Shown: one piece after another, positions 23,287 to 24,601 of the stretch | Layout: each line of letters starts with the position of its first letter | Position numbering within the stretch: position 1 is the first letter of the stretch | DNA from: an uncultured Clostridia bacterium | GTDB taxonomy: Bacteria > Bacillota > Clostridia > Oscillospirales > Acutalibacteraceae | DNA: 24,601 nucleotides | NCBI GenBank assembly: GCA_937888485.1 | Contig: CALAQQ010000179.1 | Coordinates: forward strand, 1-24,601 | Direction: 5' to 3' | Program-made: the position numbers and the translations under genes | Notes under the pieces: model-generated | Databases searched by the model: none | Seen by the model: the letters and a program-made list of their open reading frames with translations, nothing else | Told to the model about the DNA's origin: nothing

Positions 23287-24601
23287 ATGAAAAAATTTTT
23301 AAGCATCATTCTTTCACTTGCTATGATAATCTCATCGTGTGCGATAATCGCATCGGCATCGGATGAGGTGAAAGGCGATATTTCGGATTATCCCGTTATC
23401 ATCGTTCCCGGCTACAGCTCAACAAACCTCTATTACGGCGAAAGCCTTGAAACAGGCGAACCCGTCTGGGGTCTTAACTGGGACCATGTTCTGGAGCGTG
23501 TTTTCGCAAGAATCGCAGATCTCGGAATGGGTCTGGGCGCTCTTACAGTCGGTAACGCTGAATATATAGCCAATGTTCTTGCAGAGGAAATGATTCCTCT
23601 TTTTGAAAAACTCCGCTGCAATCCCGACGGCACAAGCGCTTATGAAATCCATCAAGATTATACCGAAGCAGCCGATAAAAACAATGTTCATCTCATCGAG
23701 AATTTCCCCGACGGAAAATACAGACAGGAAATCGAGATTTCCGATGAAATTGCCGAATATATCGGTCATGAAAACATCTATAATTTCAGCACAGATTTCA
23801 GAATGGGTGCTGAATACTGCGCAGGACTGCTTGACGATTTCATTCAGTCCGTAAAAAAACACAGCGGCAAGGATAAAGTCAATCTTTTCGCAGTCAGCCA
23901 CGGCGGTATGGTTACCGCAACATATCTCAATCTATACGGTTATAAAAACGATGTCGATAACGCTGTTATGACCGTACCTGCAATCGGCGGTGCGGGAATT
24001 GCGTATGATGCACTGACCGCAAACGTTGAATTCGACGAGGAATGTCTTGTACGTTTCGTTGAAAACGGAACAATGTCCGAAGAAGACTATAACTGGATTG
24101 CAAAGGCAAATCAGTTCGGATTTATTGATAATCTTCTCAACACCCTCTTCCCGAAACTTGTTCCCACTCTCGGTTACTGGGGCAGTCTGTGGGATTTCAT
24201 GCCCGTTGATAAGTATGAATCCGCAAAGAAACAGCTTCTTGACCCCGAAGAAAGCGCAAGACTTATTGCGATAAGCGACCGTTATCACTATGAAATTCTC
24301 CCCTCCATGGACGAAAAATTTGCCGAATGTATTGAAAACGGCATGAATATTTCGATTGTTGCAGGCTGCGGTGAAAGAATAGTTACAGGCATGAACGAAA
24401 ATTCCGACGGTATTATCACCACAAACGCTTCAACAGGTGCAACTTGCGCACCTTACGGAACAAGATTTTCCGACGGCTACGTTCAGAAAAATCCCTGCGG
24501 CGGCAATAACAAAATTTCTCCCAACATGGAAATTGATGCTTCGACAGCATATCTTCCCGATAACACATGGTTTGTTGACGGTCTTTTCCACGGAATGACA
24601 T
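23287..24601 (+). CDS. Secreted alpha/beta-hydrolase (lipase/acyltransferase-like), C-terminus outside window
   Basis: The frame from ATG 23287 is open to the end of the window (438 codons). It begins with a signal peptide (MKKFLSIILSLAMIISSCAI); a cysteine at residue 18 follows ISS but does not form a clean lipobox. Then comes DYPVIIVPGYSSTNLYYGE, where VPGY is the oxyanion-side strand/loop of lipases. The nucleophile elbow is FAVSHGGMVTA, about residue 205 (S-H-G-G in place of G-x-S-x-G's usual GHSMGG), in a setting like LCAT/PGAP1-type enzymes. Later WGSLWDFMPVDKY and ISIVAGCGERIVTG match the strand that carries the acid residue. Substrate unknown: an extracellular ester or lipid is likely. 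Probably core chromosome. Confidence 0.78.
   Translation, partial: MKKFLSIILSLAMIISSCAIIASASDEVKGDISDYPVIIVPGYSSTNLYYGESLETGEPVWGLNWDHVLERVFARIADLGMGLGALTVGNAEYIANVLAEEMIPLFEKLRCNPDGTSAYEIHQDYTEAADKNNVHLIENFPDGKYRQEIEISDEIAEYIGHENIYNFSTDFRMGAEYCAGLLDDFIQSVKKHSGKDKVNLFAVSHGGMVTATYLNLYGYKNDVDNAVMTVPAIGGAGIAYDALTANVEFDEECLVRFVENGTMSEEDYNWIAKANQFGFIDNLLNTLFPKLVPTLGYWGSLWDFMPVDKYESAKKQLLDPEESARLIAISDRYHYEILPSMDEKFAECIENGMNISIVAGCGERIVTGMNENSDGIITTNASTGATCAPYGTRFSDGYVQKNPCGGNNKISPNMEIDASTAYLPDNTWFVDGLFHGMT

Overview
The window looks like a chromosomal segment of a gut-type Clostridia (Oscillospiraceae/Ruminococcus-like Firmicute, probably a metagenome contig). The reasons are clostridial-style AGGAGG ribosome sites, a Firmicute-type mfd, a TnpW/large-serine-recombinase module and two Spo0A-box-like sites. 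The first ~1 kb does not fit the rest. On the minus strand it reads as a piece of Bacteroidales-like leucyl-tRNA synthetase joined in frame to a Z1-helicase-like piece, which in turn abuts a 5'-truncated rhomboid gene. This is either a contig-end chimera or a recombination scar.

Layout. (1) ~1.0-7.46 kb, plus strand: a tightly packed run of small-molecule-modifying enzymes: rhomboid remnant, APH-like kinase, double-kinase fusion, AAC(6')-like acetyltransferase, SAM methyltransferase, GNAT, P-loop kinase, GNAT, GNAT. Several genes overlap at ATGA, and the run ends at a 13-bp-stem hairpin. (2) 7.5-15.33 kb, visibly more AT-rich: a defence-like island. It holds a three-helix membrane protein with a ThsB-like (DUF1863) TIR protein; a cysteine-rich LytTR regulator; and a two-gene operon of a 1021-residue TIR / ATP-grasp / radical-SAM fusion followed by an 897-residue coiled-coil and pentapeptide-repeat protein. 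(3) 15.33-18.86 kb: a mobile-element module with a ~220-nt highly structured non-coding segment, a second structured leader, a small conserved protein, three tandem hairpin repeats, tnpW and a large serine recombinase, closed by a terminator. (4) 18.86-24.6 kb: apparent core chromosome, with a secreted protein on the minus strand, mfd, a palindromic MITE-like repeat, and a secreted lipase-like alpha/beta hydrolase running off the end.

How it may work together (inference). The AT-rich island resembles cargo next to a site-specific recombinase. It carries two separate TIR systems. One pairs a NADase-type TIR with a membrane effector, as in Thoeris-like abortive infection. The other places TIR, ATP-grasp ligase and radical-SAM chemistry on one chain next to a large beta-helix partner. 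I do not recognise that second architecture as a described system, and it is the main candidate for new biology here.
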